A stretch of DNA of 41,132 nt from Methanomicrobiaceae archaeon. GTDB lineage: Archaea > Halobacteriota > Methanomicrobia > Methanomicrobiales > Methanomicrobiaceae. Positions 15,977 through 25,205 of this stretch are shown piece after piece (positions within the stretch are counted from its first letter, which is position 1; every line of letters begins with the position of its first letter). The notes under the pieces were generated by a model, which had not been told where the DNA came from, ran no database searches, and worked only from the letters and a program-made list of their open reading frames with translations. Location of the stretch: contig JAFGWE010000031.1 of the NCBI GenBank assembly GCA_016937345.1, positions 1-41,132 on the forward strand, in the 5' to 3' direction. The position numbers and the translations under genes were made by a program.

Positions 15977-16041
15977 ACTTAATATATATATCAATAAAAA
16001 ATCTAATTATAATCCTGAATTTTTAAAAAAAATCCGGAGAG
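15977..16041 (+). promoter_or_regulatory. Promoter and ribosome binding site of the kinase gene
   Basis: A clear TATA box (ACTTAATATATATA, 15977-15990) is followed about 60 bases later by GGAGAG (16036-16041). That Shine-Dalgarno sequence is seven bases before a TTG (16049) and decides the start. The mRNA leader is about 30-35 bases if transcription begins 25 bases after the TATA box. Confidence 0.6.
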
Positions 16042-16048
16042 TTAACTT

Positions 16049-17770
16049 TTGAAATCTGTTCTTGTTGTAGATGATGAGCCTGTTGTTCTAAAACTTTTTG
16101 AGGGGCTTATTGAAAAAAATAACCATAATATTAAGCTTGAATGCTGCACTTCGCCGTATGATGCCATAAAAAAAGTCTCAGAATATGATTTTGATGCAAT
16201 TATTTCGGATTATAATATGCCTGAGATGACCGGTACTGAACTGCTCAGAAAAATAAGAGACTCAGGGAATGAAATCCCGTTCATTCTTTTAAGCGGCTTA
16301 TGCCAGGACAAAGTTGCAGCCGATGCCATAAATGAGGGTGTCGATTATATTCTGCTCAAAAATCATAATTTTCCGGAACAGATAAACAGACTTGAGGAGA
16401 TAATCTCAACAGCTGCAAAAAATAAGCCCGGCAAAAATGATGACAGTTTTCATGAGGCAAAATACAGATCTCTCATAGAGTCCATGGATGACTCAATATA
16501 TATGGTGGATGATGAATGCCGCTACCTTTTCATGAATAAAAAACATCTTGAAAGAATCGGCAAAACAAGTGAAATATACAGGGGCAGAAGATATCAGGAT
16601 TTTCATACTCCTGAAGAGGCCGAAAAATTCTCAAAGATTGTTGACAGGATCTTCTCAAACGGTGAAGAGATTGAGGAGATATACGAAAAAGACAATAAAA
16701 AATATATCCGGATATTCAGTCCTGTCAGGAGTATAAATGACGAAAAAATAATTGCATCAAATGTCATCTCAAAGGAGATAAGAAAACCAGGCAGTGAAAT
16801 TGTTGAGGATTCCATATACATAGTCGATGAAGACTGCAGGTATCTCTCAATTAACTCAGAGCATATGCAAAGACTTGGGATAAACTGTGAGGATACATAC
16901 ATCGGAAGAAGCTATGATGAGTTTCACCCAAAAGGAAAGAATGATACCTTTGCACGCATAATTAAGCAGGTCTTTGAAACAGGAGAGTTAGTAAAAGACG
17001 AGTACCTGTATGGAAACTTCCACTTTACAAGAAGATTCTGTCCTGTTAAGGATATCTCAACAGGAGAGGTGATTGCTGTAACAGTTGTCTCTACAAATGT
17101 GACAGATCAAAAGATTACTGAAAAAAGCTTAATTGAGGCAAATAAAAAAATAAACCTTTTAAACAGCATTACAAGGCATGACATACTCAATCAGATGACA
17201 GTGCTTAATGGATATCTTGAGCTATCACTAAATATCTCCGAAAACGATGAGCAGAAGGTATTTCTTGAAAAACAAAAAGCTGCGGCGGATACGATATATC
17301 ACCAGATATGTTTTACAAGGGATTATCAGGACGTTGGAGTTTCAGCCCCCGGATGGCAGAGCGTAACAGACCTTGTAAAAACGGCAGAAAAAAGTCTTGA
17401 TATGAAGGGGATAAAAATTGTAAACCGATGCCGTAATCTGAAAATATTTGCCGATCCTCTTCTTGAGAAGGTTTTTTACAATCTCATTGAAAATTCAGTC
17501 AGGCACGGTGAAAAAATATCTGAAATATCATTATATTATGAAAAAATCCCCCACGGGATAAGGCTCATATATGAGGATAATGGTGTCGGAATAAAAGATG
17601 AAGAGAAAAACATCATATTCAGGCAGGGCTATGGGAAAAATACAGGTCTTGGTTTGTTTCTTATAAGAGAGATTCTGTCGATCACCGGCCTTGAAATCCA
17701 TGAAACAGGAATTTACGGGAAAGGAGCAAAATTTGGAATTGATATTCCTGAAAAGGTTTATTCTGAATAG
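16049..17770 (+). CDS. Hybrid response regulator-PAS-PAS-histidine kinase
   Basis: 573 residues, all soluble. Residues 1-120 are a receiver with Asp8/Asp9, phospho-acceptor Asp54, Ser82 and Lys104. Two related PAS domains follow (~136-245 and ~252-355); both contain the pattern SIY-VD-CRYL and end with a PVRSIN / PVKDIS strand. The kinase part has the phospho-acceptor box RHDILNQM (His377) common in methanogen kinases, and an HATPase domain with NLIENSVRHG, YEDNGVGI and GYGKNTGLGLFLIREI. No output domain is seen, so the receiver at the N-terminus is either a control input or a relay. The start is TTG, set by the upstream GGAGAG. No partner regulator is adjacent; signal unknown. Confidence 0.9.
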   Translation: MKSVLVVDDEPVVLKLFEGLIEKNNHNIKLECCTSPYDAIKKVSEYDFDAIISDYNMPEMTGTELLRKIRDSGNEIPFILLSGLCQDKVAADAINEGVDYILLKNHNFPEQINRLEEIISTAAKNKPGKNDDSFHEAKYRSLIESMDDSIYMVDDECRYLFMNKKHLERIGKTSEIYRGRRYQDFHTPEEAEKFSKIVDRIFSNGEEIEEIYEKDNKKYIRIFSPVRSINDEKIIASNVISKEIRKPGSEIVEDSIYIVDEDCRYLSINSEHMQRLGINCEDTYIGRSYDEFHPKGKNDTFARIIKQVFETGELVKDEYLYGNFHFTRRFCPVKDISTGEVIAVTVVSTNVTDQKITEKSLIEANKKINLLNSITRHDILNQMTVLNGYLELSLNISENDEQKVFLEKQKAAADTIYHQICFTRDYQDVGVSAPGWQSVTDLVKTAEKSLDMKGIKIVNRCRNLKIFADPLLEKVFYNLIENSVRHGEKISEISLYYEKIPHGIRLIYEDNGVGIKDEEKNIIFRQGYGKNTGLGLFLIREILSITGLEIHETGIYGKGAKFGIDIPEKVYSE

Positions 17771-17790
17771 ATTTTTTTAAAAAATCATGT

Positions 17791-19251
17791 TTATTTTTTG
17801 GGAAATGATTTATTTTCCGGCATTTTTGCATAGAATGAAAAAACAACTGCAAGAGTGCAGATTACTGCACCTGCAAGAAATGTGTACTTAAAGCCTTCTG
17901 CGAGAACTGTTGTGTTCATGACTTCGGGAGCATAAAAAGAGACTTTTGCTGCTGATAACCCGGAATAGATAACTGCCGCAAATACCATCTCAAAGACTGC
18001 AATACCAAATGATGCACCGGTGTCTCTTACTGTCATCATAAGTGCCGATACAACCCCTGTCTCATATGCCTCTGAATGTGAGAATATGAGGCTGCTGTTT
18101 GCAGGAATAAACATCCCGGTAGATAGTCCCAGAAGACATAGTCCTGTAAAAAGGAAGAGATATGATTCGTCCCCGCAGAGCATTGCAAAGAGGATAAAGG
18201 ATATCCCGCATAGAACGGATGATATTATGCAAAGTTTTGCGCTTTCTGCCTTATCAGAGGATGCTCCCGCAATAAAACCTCCTGCAATCATGGCAGCGGA
18301 TGGTATTATGAGTATCATTCCGGACACCGAGGGACTGAGTCCCTCAATGTATTCAAGGTAGAAAGGAAAGAGAAATGATGCTCCCGTAAATACAAGCATT
18401 ATTACTGCCGCAGCAGAGTTTGCATAAGAAAAGGCCCTGTTTTTAAAAATCCCTATTTCAAGAAGCGGATTTTTGTGCCTCTTCTCATTTAGATAAAATA
18501 ATATCAGGGATATAACTGAGAGCCCGGCCGTTCCGGTAATAATTAATGATCCCCATCCAAGCTCTTTGCCCATGTTTATCGCAAATATGCCGGCTGAAAG
18601 TGATATTAAAATCAAAAATGAGCCTTCAATATCAAATCCTTCAAGCTTCATTCTTATGCAGTCTTTTGGAATTAAAAGTAATCCGCAGATCACTGCAAAG
18701 ATTCCAACAGGCACGTTTATCAGAAAAATCCAGTTCCATCCGGCATACTCTGTCAGAATACCTCCGAGAAAAGGTCCGGCTGCAACTCCTGCCGAGGCCA
18801 TAATGACAATAAATGAAAGGCCCTTTGTTCTCATATCTTCAGGAAGATAAAGTGCAACCATTCCCGGGGCAAGGGCTGACATTACAGATGCACCAAGAGC
18901 CTGAAAAACCCTGAAAAAAATGAGAGGTAAAAAAGCACTGAAAAGTAAAGGAGAAAGACCGCAGAGGAGTGAGCCTGCTGAAAATATTACAAATCCCCAA
19001 AGAAATATTCTCTTATATCCGCAGTTTGCCGCAATTTTTCCTGATATAAGCATAAAACTGCTTAGAACAATAAGGTACGCGAGGGACACCCAGCTTACAA
19101 GTCCGGTTGATATACCATAACCTGATGATATTGAAGGAAGGGCGATATTGACTATTGTAACATCAAGAGAGCCCATAAAAGCCGCAAGTGCGATTGTAAA
19201 GAGAAGAACTCTGTATTTATTTGTAATGTTCTCCTCTCCTTTTTTCTCCAT
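17791..19251 (-). CDS. MFS exporter, DHA2/EmrB-QacA type
   Basis: 486 residues with about 14 hydrophobic helices. The N-terminal FTIALAAFMGSLDVTIVNIALP is the typical motif D1 start of drug:H+ antiporter family 2. Further marks are SWVSLAYLIVLSS, GYKRIFLWGFVIFSAGSLLC, FRVFQALGASVMSALAPGMV, and GVAAGPFLGGILTEYAGWNW with IFLINVPVG (motif C and the following loop). It probably exports a toxic compound using the proton gradient; the substrate is unknown. It converges with the kinase gene (20-base gap) and no TetR- or MarR-like regulator is adjacent. Confidence 0.88.
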   Translation of the reverse strand: MEKKGEENITNKYRVLLFTIALAAFMGSLDVTIVNIALPSISSGYGISTGLVSWVSLAYLIVLSSFMLISGKIAANCGYKRIFLWGFVIFSAGSLLCGLSPLLFSAFLPLIFFRVFQALGASVMSALAPGMVALYLPEDMRTKGLSFIVIMASAGVAAGPFLGGILTEYAGWNWIFLINVPVGIFAVICGLLLIPKDCIRMKLEGFDIEGSFLILISLSAGIFAINMGKELGWGSLIITGTAGLSVISLILFYLNEKRHKNPLLEIGIFKNRAFSYANSAAAVIMLVFTGASFLFPFYLEYIEGLSPSVSGMILIIPSAAMIAGGFIAGASSDKAESAKLCIISSVLCGISFILFAMLCGDESYLFLFTGLCLLGLSTGMFIPANSSLIFSHSEAYETGVVSALMMTVRDTGASFGIAVFEMVFAAVIYSGLSAAKVSFYAPEVMNTTVLAEGFKYTFLAGAVICTLAVVFSFYAKMPENKSFPKK

Positions 19252-19327
19252 TTCTCAAGGCTAAAAAGTATTCTTTTGGTATAATTAAATCTGACTGATA
19301 TTAAACCGCATAAAACGGACAGGCTCT

Positions 19328-20209
19328 TTAAGATTCATTCCATTTAAAGACAGAAATGCTGCAGTTATGTTTTATTCCCCTGTTTTTGAAATACTGCTGG
19401 TGATAGTCTTCAGCCCTCCAGAATTGCCCTGCCGCTTCAATTGCGGTTGCGATAGAAAGACCCTTTTCTTCAAGTATTTTTTTCAGTTTTAATGCTGTCT
19501 TTTTCTGCTCCTCATCTGTATAGAAAACTGCAGACCTGTACTGTGTCCCGATATCAGGGCCCTGCCGGTTTTTTTGTGTTGGATCATGAATCTCAAAAAA
19601 CCGTTTTGCAAGTGTTTCGTAACTTAATCTCACCGGATCATAGCATACAAAGACAGTTTCGCAATGGCCGGTTTTACCTGTACATACATCAGTGTAAACA
19701 GGATTTAGTGTATTTCCTCCCATGTAACCGACAGATGTTGCAATAACACCATCTGTTTTTTCCATGCAGTATTCAACTCCCCAGAAGCAGCCGCCTGCAA
19801 AGAAGGCTTTTTTATAATTCACCTTATCTTCGGGTACAAAATAAAGAGAGACTGAATTCACACAGTGCCTGATATTCTTTGGTGTTAAGTGTTCGCCTTC
19901 GAATATATGGCCCAGATGTGCACCGCAGTTTGCACACACAATTTCAGTTCTGACTCCGTCGGAGTCTTTTATAGTTTTTACTGCGCCTTTGATGCAATCG
20001 TCAAACGAAGGCCATCCGCATCCGCATCTGAACTTGTCCTTTGATGAGTAGAGCATTGCGCCGCATCTCCTGCATGTGTATATTCCGTCCTCAAAAGAGT
20101 CAAAATACTCTCCGCTAAACGGAAGCTCCGTTCCTTTATCGATAATAACCTGTTTTTCTTCGGGATTCAGTATTCTGTAACCTTTCTTGTCATAATTTTT
20201 CTCCGGCAA
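19328..20209 (-). CDS. msrBA: MsrB-MsrA fusion, methionine sulfoxide reductase
   Basis: 293 residues. Residues 1-128 are MsrB: zinc pairs Cys46/Cys49 (CRRCG) and Cys92/Cys95 (CANCG), and catalytic Cys116 in RHCVNSVSL. Residues 133-293 are MsrA: catalytic Cys141 in FAGGCFWGVEY, GYMGGNTLNPVYTDVCTGKT, YDPVRLSYETL, FFEIHDPTQKNRQGPDIGTQ and EDYHQQYF, plus Cys283 near the C-terminus as a possible resolving residue. Together they repair both R and S sulfoxides of methionine. The order B-A is the reverse of the more common PilB-type A-B. The start is TTG at 20209 with GGGGG eight bases upstream. Such enzymes in strict anaerobes serve in oxidative-stress repair. Confidence 0.95.
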   Translation of the reverse strand: MPEKNYDKKGYRILNPEEKQVIIDKGTELPFSGEYFDSFEDGIYTCRRCGAMLYSSKDKFRCGCGWPSFDDCIKGAVKTIKDSDGVRTEIVCANCGAHLGHIFEGEHLTPKNIRHCVNSVSLYFVPEDKVNYKKAFFAGGCFWGVEYCMEKTDGVIATSVGYMGGNTLNPVYTDVCTGKTGHCETVFVCYDPVRLSYETLAKRFFEIHDPTQKNRQGPDIGTQYRSAVFYTDEEQKKTALKLKKILEEKGLSIATAIEAAGQFWRAEDYHQQYFKNRGIKHNCSISVFKWNES

Positions 20210-20353
20210 AAATCATTCCCCCGCTGTCTAACTTTTAGATCTCTCTTACAGGTATTATATTTGCGGGTGAGATTTGCAGCCGTATTTTTTATATGCAAAA
20301 GATTGTTTTCAGAAAAAAATCAGTAATTTATGAAATGAGTAAAAGAGAATTTT

Positions 20354-21676
20354 TCATTCTTTTTTTATCAGGATGTATGCCGCAAATATTGCTGATGCAC
20401 AGAGTAAAATTGCAAATCCGGGAGATGACTGTGTTGGAACAGGTGTCGGGCTTTCGCCCGAACCTGTTGATGCAAGGCCCATTGTAAGTGTGGCAGTCTG
20501 TCCTGCATATACTGTAATCTTTGAATACGTGTCCTGATATCCGGACAGACGAAGCATTATAGTATGTTCCCCGGGTGAAACATCAGTTTTTGTATACGGC
20601 GTAAGCACTCCTGTATAAACATCATCAATGTAGATCATTGCACCCTGAGGTGTTGAGGATACTGCAATTGAACCTGTTGTTACAGACGGAGTTGTTCCCA
20701 TCTCGGCGAAGACACTGATCTGTGCGCCTGTCATGGTTACATATGTTATGTATTCAGGATATCCTGCCAGTGTAAGTTTTATCTGGTGCTGTCCTGTCGC
20801 AACATTCTGAACCGGATATGAAGCACCATCCATCGTCTCGCCGACATAGACCCCGTCTAAAAAGATTTTTGCTCCGGGTGGCTCAGACGTTACAAGTATC
20901 TCGTTGCTTGTTGTAATCGGATCAAGAACTGCATAGACTGACAGCTGTGCTCCTTCAACTACATTAACAGTCTTTTTGTAGTTGTAGTAGCCGTTTTTGG
21001 AGACCGTTATCTCATGGTCTCCTGATGAAAGACCGGTTATTACGTAAGGTGTTTTTCCGACTGTTTTTCCATTTACCGCAACATAGGCATCTGTTGGATT
21101 TGAGGTGACCGAGACCGACCCTGGTGAAACCATGCTTAAAAAGACGTTCTGGGTATATCCTCCGGAGACATAGACGCTTGTTGTTGACGCCTCATAACCG
21201 TCCATCTCTGCCTCAACAGTATATGTGCCGGTTCTTAATCCTGAAAGTGATAAGGGGGACACTCCCTGATAGACGCTGTTTAAGTGGATTCTTGCGCCTG
21301 TGGGGGAGGTTGTTATGTACAGTCCTCCGGTATCAGTGCCTGTTGGGCTTGTTGTCGGCATCGGATTTAACGTCACATAAACATTAGCTGTCTCCCCTGC
21401 AGAAGGTGTTGCCGGAAGATTTGTTGTCGCTGTATAATATCCTGATTTCTGCACAGAAACCTGAGAATAAGGTGTTCCTGTGGAATATACTCCGACCGAA
21501 AGCACTCCGCCGGCTGTCTGTCCCATATAACTCCCGTCGAAATAAACGCTTGCGCCATTAATATTGCAGTGTATTGTATACCATCCCATATCCCCGCCGA
21601 CAGCACCGGCAGGAGCCGATAATGCGCAGATAGAGGCTATTGCAATTAAAATAAGACCTAACCTGTTCCCCGTCAT
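20354..21676 (-). CDS. Surface protein with five PEGA repeats and PGF-type C-terminal anchor
   Basis: 440 residues. A signal peptide (~1-25, GLILIAIASICALSAPAGA) is followed by five PEGA-type repeats: a divergent first copy (~28-105) and clearer ones starting GLYITTSPTGARIHLNSVYQG, GSVSVTSNPTDAYVAVNGKT, NEILVTSEPPGAKIFLDGVY and GSIAVSSTPQGAMIYIDDVY. A short Pro/Thr linker leads to Pro419-Gly420-Phe421, a hydrophobic helix and KKE at the end. This resembles the PGF-CTERM signal processed by archaeosortase, so it may be lipid-anchored in the envelope after cleavage. PEGA domains bind cell-surface carbohydrate or S-layer parts in current views. No partner gene is adjacent. Confidence 0.82.
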   Translation of the reverse strand: MTGNRLGLILIAIASICALSAPAGAVGGDMGWYTIHCNINGASVYFDGSYMGQTAGGVLSVGVYSTGTPYSQVSVQKSGYYTATTNLPATPSAGETANVYVTLNPMPTTSPTGTDTGGLYITTSPTGARIHLNSVYQGVSPLSLSGLRTGTYTVEAEMDGYEASTTSVYVSGGYTQNVFLSMVSPGSVSVTSNPTDAYVAVNGKTVGKTPYVITGLSSGDHEITVSKNGYYNYKKTVNVVEGAQLSVYAVLDPITTSNEILVTSEPPGAKIFLDGVYVGETMDGASYPVQNVATGQHQIKLTLAGYPEYITYVTMTGAQISVFAEMGTTPSVTTGSIAVSSTPQGAMIYIDDVYTGVLTPYTKTDVSPGEHTIMLRLSGYQDTYSKITVYAGQTATLTMGLASTGSGESPTPVPTQSSPGFAILLCASAIFAAYILIKKE

Positions 21677-22031
21677 AATAATCTTAATCTATTTCCAAAA
21701 AGATATACATTGCTGAGTGTAAGGTGATTTACAGGCACCGGGATAAAATCCTGCAAATATACGAATTTTTCCGGATATCTGATGTATTACTCTTTTGTGC
21801 CTTGCTAAAAAACGGGTTATTCCATTGTTTTCAACGGCAAATCATTTTATCAATAAATACAAATGTATTCATAATTCCCAAAGAGTATAATAAATTGAGA
21901 AGAGGATGTGAAGCAGTTCTGATTTAAAAAAGTCAGATATACTTAATATGTATCAGACTGCTCATCTGACACGATCTAAAATAACCGCATGAAAGGGCAG
22001 CAGCCTTTCATATCTCTGATAATAGAAATGG
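21677..22031 (+). other. Intergenic leader region with hairpins
   Basis: Divergent region of about 355 bases. Nothing coding is convincing: a short open frame at 21724-21927 lacks family features. Near the 3' end, arms ATGAAAGG and CCTTTCAT (21989-21996, 22004-22011) make a perfect 8-base stem with loop GCAGCAG. A wider stem GTCAGAT/ATCTGAC pairs 21932-21938 with 21964-21970. Both lie just before the GTG start at 22032 and may be in the mRNA leader. Confidence 0.45.
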
Positions 22032-23828
22032 GTGATCACAACGTATCTTCCTGATTTGGCCGGCGATGAAGGAGTTCTTGCCGAAATACCAAATATTGAA
22101 GTAAAATCAATAGAGTTCAGATTATTTCTGACGAATAAGAGGCTTATTTTAATTGAGGATAAAGACCGGAGAAAAGCTCCTGTTATTGTTCCGCTTCAGG
22201 TAGTCCGCTCTGTTTCCGGGGGTAAAAACTTTGCAGATGATCCTGTGCTAAAGCTGTCGCTTTCCGCACCTGACGGCTCCCAGAAGAAGATGGTACTCTC
22301 ATTTACACAGGAATTTGCCGGAATCCGCGATAAAGAACGGGATCAGCTGAAAAAAGTTCTTGAAGGTGTTATATCGGACTGCCAGATGACAGTCCGCAAT
22401 GCACCAAAACCCGCTTCTTTTGGATTTTCAGCCGAAGCCCAGGGATATCCGGGGCAGCCCGGCACTTTTGGGAAAAGCGGAGGTTTAGGGCAGGCACCGG
22501 TAATAAGTCCGGGGGCTCCAATTCTGACAGCCGCAAATATTGTAGTTAAATCACAGGAGTTTACTGCATCTCTAACAAATGAGAAGATTACGCTGACAGA
22601 TCCCAACCGTCCGAACAAACCGTCATCAATTCCGCTTGGTTCTGTAAGAAGTGCCGAGGGTGAATCCGGTGAACAGGGCGAGCCTGCAATTGCCCTTCTT
22701 GTCGAAGCCCAGAACGGCAGTATAAGGCGGATGGTTCTTAAATTTTCACAATGGTATGATAAAAACCGGTGGGGTGAGCGTGAAACCTGGGTCCGTGCAA
22801 TCCAGGACATTCTTGCCACCGGTAGTGTTGAATCCCTCTACAGGCCGACAGGAGCAGAATGCGCCCCGCAGACAGGAGTAATCCCCCCTGAAGGCGGTTT
22901 TTCCGCAAAGCCGCCGGGATTTGGAGATAATTCATGTGTATGTCCGAAATGCGGAAATCCGGTTTCCTCAGGCTTAAAATTTTGCGGGTTCTGCGGGTCT
23001 CCTGTCGGGCAATCATATTCTGCCCGAACTCCTGTGCATGGAAATCCGGGCTTATCAGGGTCTGCCGGCGGAATTATCGATTCAGAGCCTTACGGGAGAG
23101 ATGAAGGGTCTTTTGACGACGGTTTTTATGCACCTGCGCCTGTAAAGAGAAGGAGTCATCAAAAGAGGGTGAGGGTTAAAAAGACGCCTAAGCGAAGAAA
23201 GCCTGCAGGCGATGATATATTCGGAAAGAGGGAAGGTGCTCCTCTTTTTGATGAAAAATCCGTTGCAGGAAGAATTGTTGGTTTTATCACATCTCCGGCG
23301 CGAGCTTTTCAGAATACCAGGGGTCAGGATGCGGTTGATGCGATAGCGCCTTTTATAATCTCACTTCTTATATTTGCGCTTGGAAATATTTTGTTTTTAA
23401 ACTGGTACGCCAAATCACTGAGTCCTGAAACATATCCGGTTTTCAGTTCTTTTGCAGAGTTTGGCACAATATTTTTATTTACTGTGGAGATTGTTCTTTT
23501 ATTCTCGGTCCTGACTCTGATATACGGGGCACTTTTGCATTTCAGCGTGGGAATCCTGGGATTCAGGAGTGAGATAAATGACGGAATAAGAATTGCAATG
23601 TATTCCTGCACTGCATTTATTGCCGGAGGAGTAATACCGGTTGCAGGAATTTTTATCGTGCCATTCTGGGTGTTCATTCTTCAGATTACCGGTTTGAAAG
23701 AGACATATGATCTTTCACTGACTCAGGCTTTTATTGCAGCCTTAATTCCTGCCTTTATTGCTCTGGTAGGATTTTATGTCTTTATATCTTCGGGAGAGAG
23801 CAGTTTTGCAATTTTCGGAAGTGACTAA
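22032..23828 (+). CDS. Two PH-like domains, zinc ribbon and Yip1-like membrane domain
   Basis: 598 residues. Two similar N-terminal units (~1-115 and ~160-275) carry the pattern FRLFLTNKRLILIED and FTASLTNEKITLTDP, typical of bacterial/archaeal PH-like domains. A double zinc ribbon follows: Cys304/Cys307 and Cys318/Cys321 in CPKCGNPVSS...FCGFCGSP. Next is a basic, Lys/Arg-rich linker (~370-395), then a Yip1-like membrane region with about five helices starting near GRIVGFITSPARAFQN. It resembles the 26040-27641 protein in PH-like and zinc-ribbon parts. GTG at 22032 was chosen because the first PH-like domain begins there; no Shine-Dalgarno is clear. The PKD gene follows two bases later. Function unknown; a membrane scaffold or trafficking role is a guess. 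Confidence 0.75.
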   Translation: MITTYLPDLAGDEGVLAEIPNIEVKSIEFRLFLTNKRLILIEDKDRRKAPVIVPLQVVRSVSGGKNFADDPVLKLSLSAPDGSQKKMVLSFTQEFAGIRDKERDQLKKVLEGVISDCQMTVRNAPKPASFGFSAEAQGYPGQPGTFGKSGGLGQAPVISPGAPILTAANIVVKSQEFTASLTNEKITLTDPNRPNKPSSIPLGSVRSAEGESGEQGEPAIALLVEAQNGSIRRMVLKFSQWYDKNRWGERETWVRAIQDILATGSVESLYRPTGAECAPQTGVIPPEGGFSAKPPGFGDNSCVCPKCGNPVSSGLKFCGFCGSPVGQSYSARTPVHGNPGLSGSAGGIIDSEPYGRDEGSFDDGFYAPAPVKRRSHQKRVRVKKTPKRRKPAGDDIFGKREGAPLFDEKSVAGRIVGFITSPARAFQNTRGQDAVDAIAPFIISLLIFALGNILFLNWYAKSLSPETYPVFSSFAEFGTIFLFTVEIVLLFSVLTLIYGALLHFSVGILGFRSEINDGIRIAMYSCTAFIAGGVIPVAGIFIVPFWVFILQITGLKETYDLSLTQAFIAALIPAFIALVGFYVFISSGESSFAIFGSD

Positions 23829-23830
23829 AT

Positions 23831-25129
23831 ATGAGACTCAGGATTATTATCACATTTTTTTTACTGGCTCTTCTGGCAGGCTTTTCATCTGCGGCAACGG
23901 TTGATTTTTCATTTGTGCAGGGAGAGGATTCAGAGTGGCTTTCGGTTGAATTTACAGGCACTGTTTCAAATACTGGTGATTTAACTATAACTTCATGGTA
24001 TTGGGATTTCAGGGATGGCTCCACCAGTACAGCAGAAAATCCAACCCACACATTTATATATGAGACATCAGGTGATCTGACACAAAGTGTTGGTCTTACT
24101 TTAACTATGAGTGATAATTCAACATTATTCACTGAAAAAAATATTATGCTTGTTTATCCGTCACTTGATGCGGAGTTCTCGATAACCCCTGCGTCAAAAA
24201 CCGGATATGCGCCATTAGAGGTCTCTGTTGTGGATACAACAGTAGGCCCTCACAATCTTGAATGGGACTGGGGAGACACTACTGCACACTCATCGATCTC
24301 TGAGGATTCCCACACATACGAAACCCCCGGTACTTATTCTTTAATACTTACGGTTACCAGAGGAACAGACTCGGATGTTACCCAAAAGGAGATAACTGTA
24401 AAAAACCCGACAGTATCTGCTGATTTTTCAGCAGATAAAAAGTCAGGCATTGTTCCTTTAACTGTGGAATTCACAGATGAGTCTTCCGGTGCTGTCTCTT
24501 CGTGGGCATGGGAGATAGAAGGCGGAATATCAGGTAGTGGAGAGACTTTTACACACACTTTTGATATAGCAGGAAACTATTCCGTCAAACTTTCTGTGAT
24601 CGGAACAGGCGGTGAGTCCGACACTGAGGAAAAACTGGATTATATCAGAGTAACGCCCAATATAACCGCCGGATTTACGGCAAAACCTACTTCCGGTGAA
24701 AACCCTCTGACAGTTCAGTTTACTGATATATCAAAAGGCTATAACCTGTATGAATCAAGATACTGGGATTTTGGAGATGATAAGCAGTCCACAGCGGTAA
24801 ATCCCGAGCATGTGTATGCATATGCGGGAAGCTATGACGTTTCGCTTACGGTTACAAATGATCAGGGCTCTGTAACTATTACAAAAAAGGACTACATTGT
24901 CGTAAGCCATGAGGACACACCAGCACCAACCGCGACAACTGCCGCCCCCACTTATGTTATTCAGACTGAAACCCAGGCTCCGGATTCAGGTGCATTAAAT
25001 ACCGCTGCTAACTCTGAAAACGTGGGGAAAAAGATATTTGGAATTCCCGGAACTGAATTTATCCGTGAAGAGATCAGCAGAATATATAATCTGTATAAGG
25101 AATATCTCTTTATGATAACCAATTTCTAA
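23831..25129 (+). CDS. Secreted protein with four PKD domains
   Basis: 432 residues. A signal peptide (LRIIITFFLLALLAGFSSAA) is followed by four PKD-like beta domains at ~24-112, ~113-196, ~197-280 and ~281-362; the conserved WDFGD core appears as YWDFRDGS, WDWGDT, WAWEIEG and YWDFGDD. A Thr/Ala/Pro linker (~366-395) and a C-terminal tail (GIPGTEFIREEISRIYNLYK and beyond) follow. The tail is amphipathic but not a clear TM helix, so anchoring is unclear. It starts two bases after the upstream membrane gene and is surely cotranscribed with it. PKD proteins of methanogens are cell-surface parts involved in adhesion or S-layer contact. Confidence 0.82.
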   Translation: MRLRIIITFFLLALLAGFSSAATVDFSFVQGEDSEWLSVEFTGTVSNTGDLTITSWYWDFRDGSTSTAENPTHTFIYETSGDLTQSVGLTLTMSDNSTLFTEKNIMLVYPSLDAEFSITPASKTGYAPLEVSVVDTTVGPHNLEWDWGDTTAHSSISEDSHTYETPGTYSLILTVTRGTDSDVTQKEITVKNPTVSADFSADKKSGIVPLTVEFTDESSGAVSSWAWEIEGGISGSGETFTHTFDIAGNYSVKLSVIGTGGESDTEEKLDYIRVTPNITAGFTAKPTSGENPLTVQFTDISKGYNLYESRYWDFGDDKQSTAVNPEHVYAYAGSYDVSLTVTNDQGSVTITKKDYIVVSHEDTPAPTATTAAPTYVIQTETQAPDSGALNTAANSENVGKKIFGIPGTEFIREEISRIYNLYKEYLFMITNF

Positions 25130-25176
25130 ATAAAATTAAGATATTAAAAGATCCATTTTCTCTCTTGTATTCTTAA

Positions 25177-25199
25177 TTTTTTTTATAATCTTTAAAAAA
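25177..25199. terminator. Bidirectional T/A-rich terminator
   Basis: Between convergent genes, an 8-T run at 25177-25184 serves the plus strand, and AAAAAA (25193-25198) gives a T-run on the minus strand. The whole gap is 76 bases. Confidence 0.4.
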
Positions 25200-25205
25200 G
25201 TAATT

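Noticed and set aside
21724-21927. 67-codon ORF before the PH-like gene
   Set aside because: No ribosome binding site, unusual composition and no recognisable features; the region looks like a divergent promoter area.
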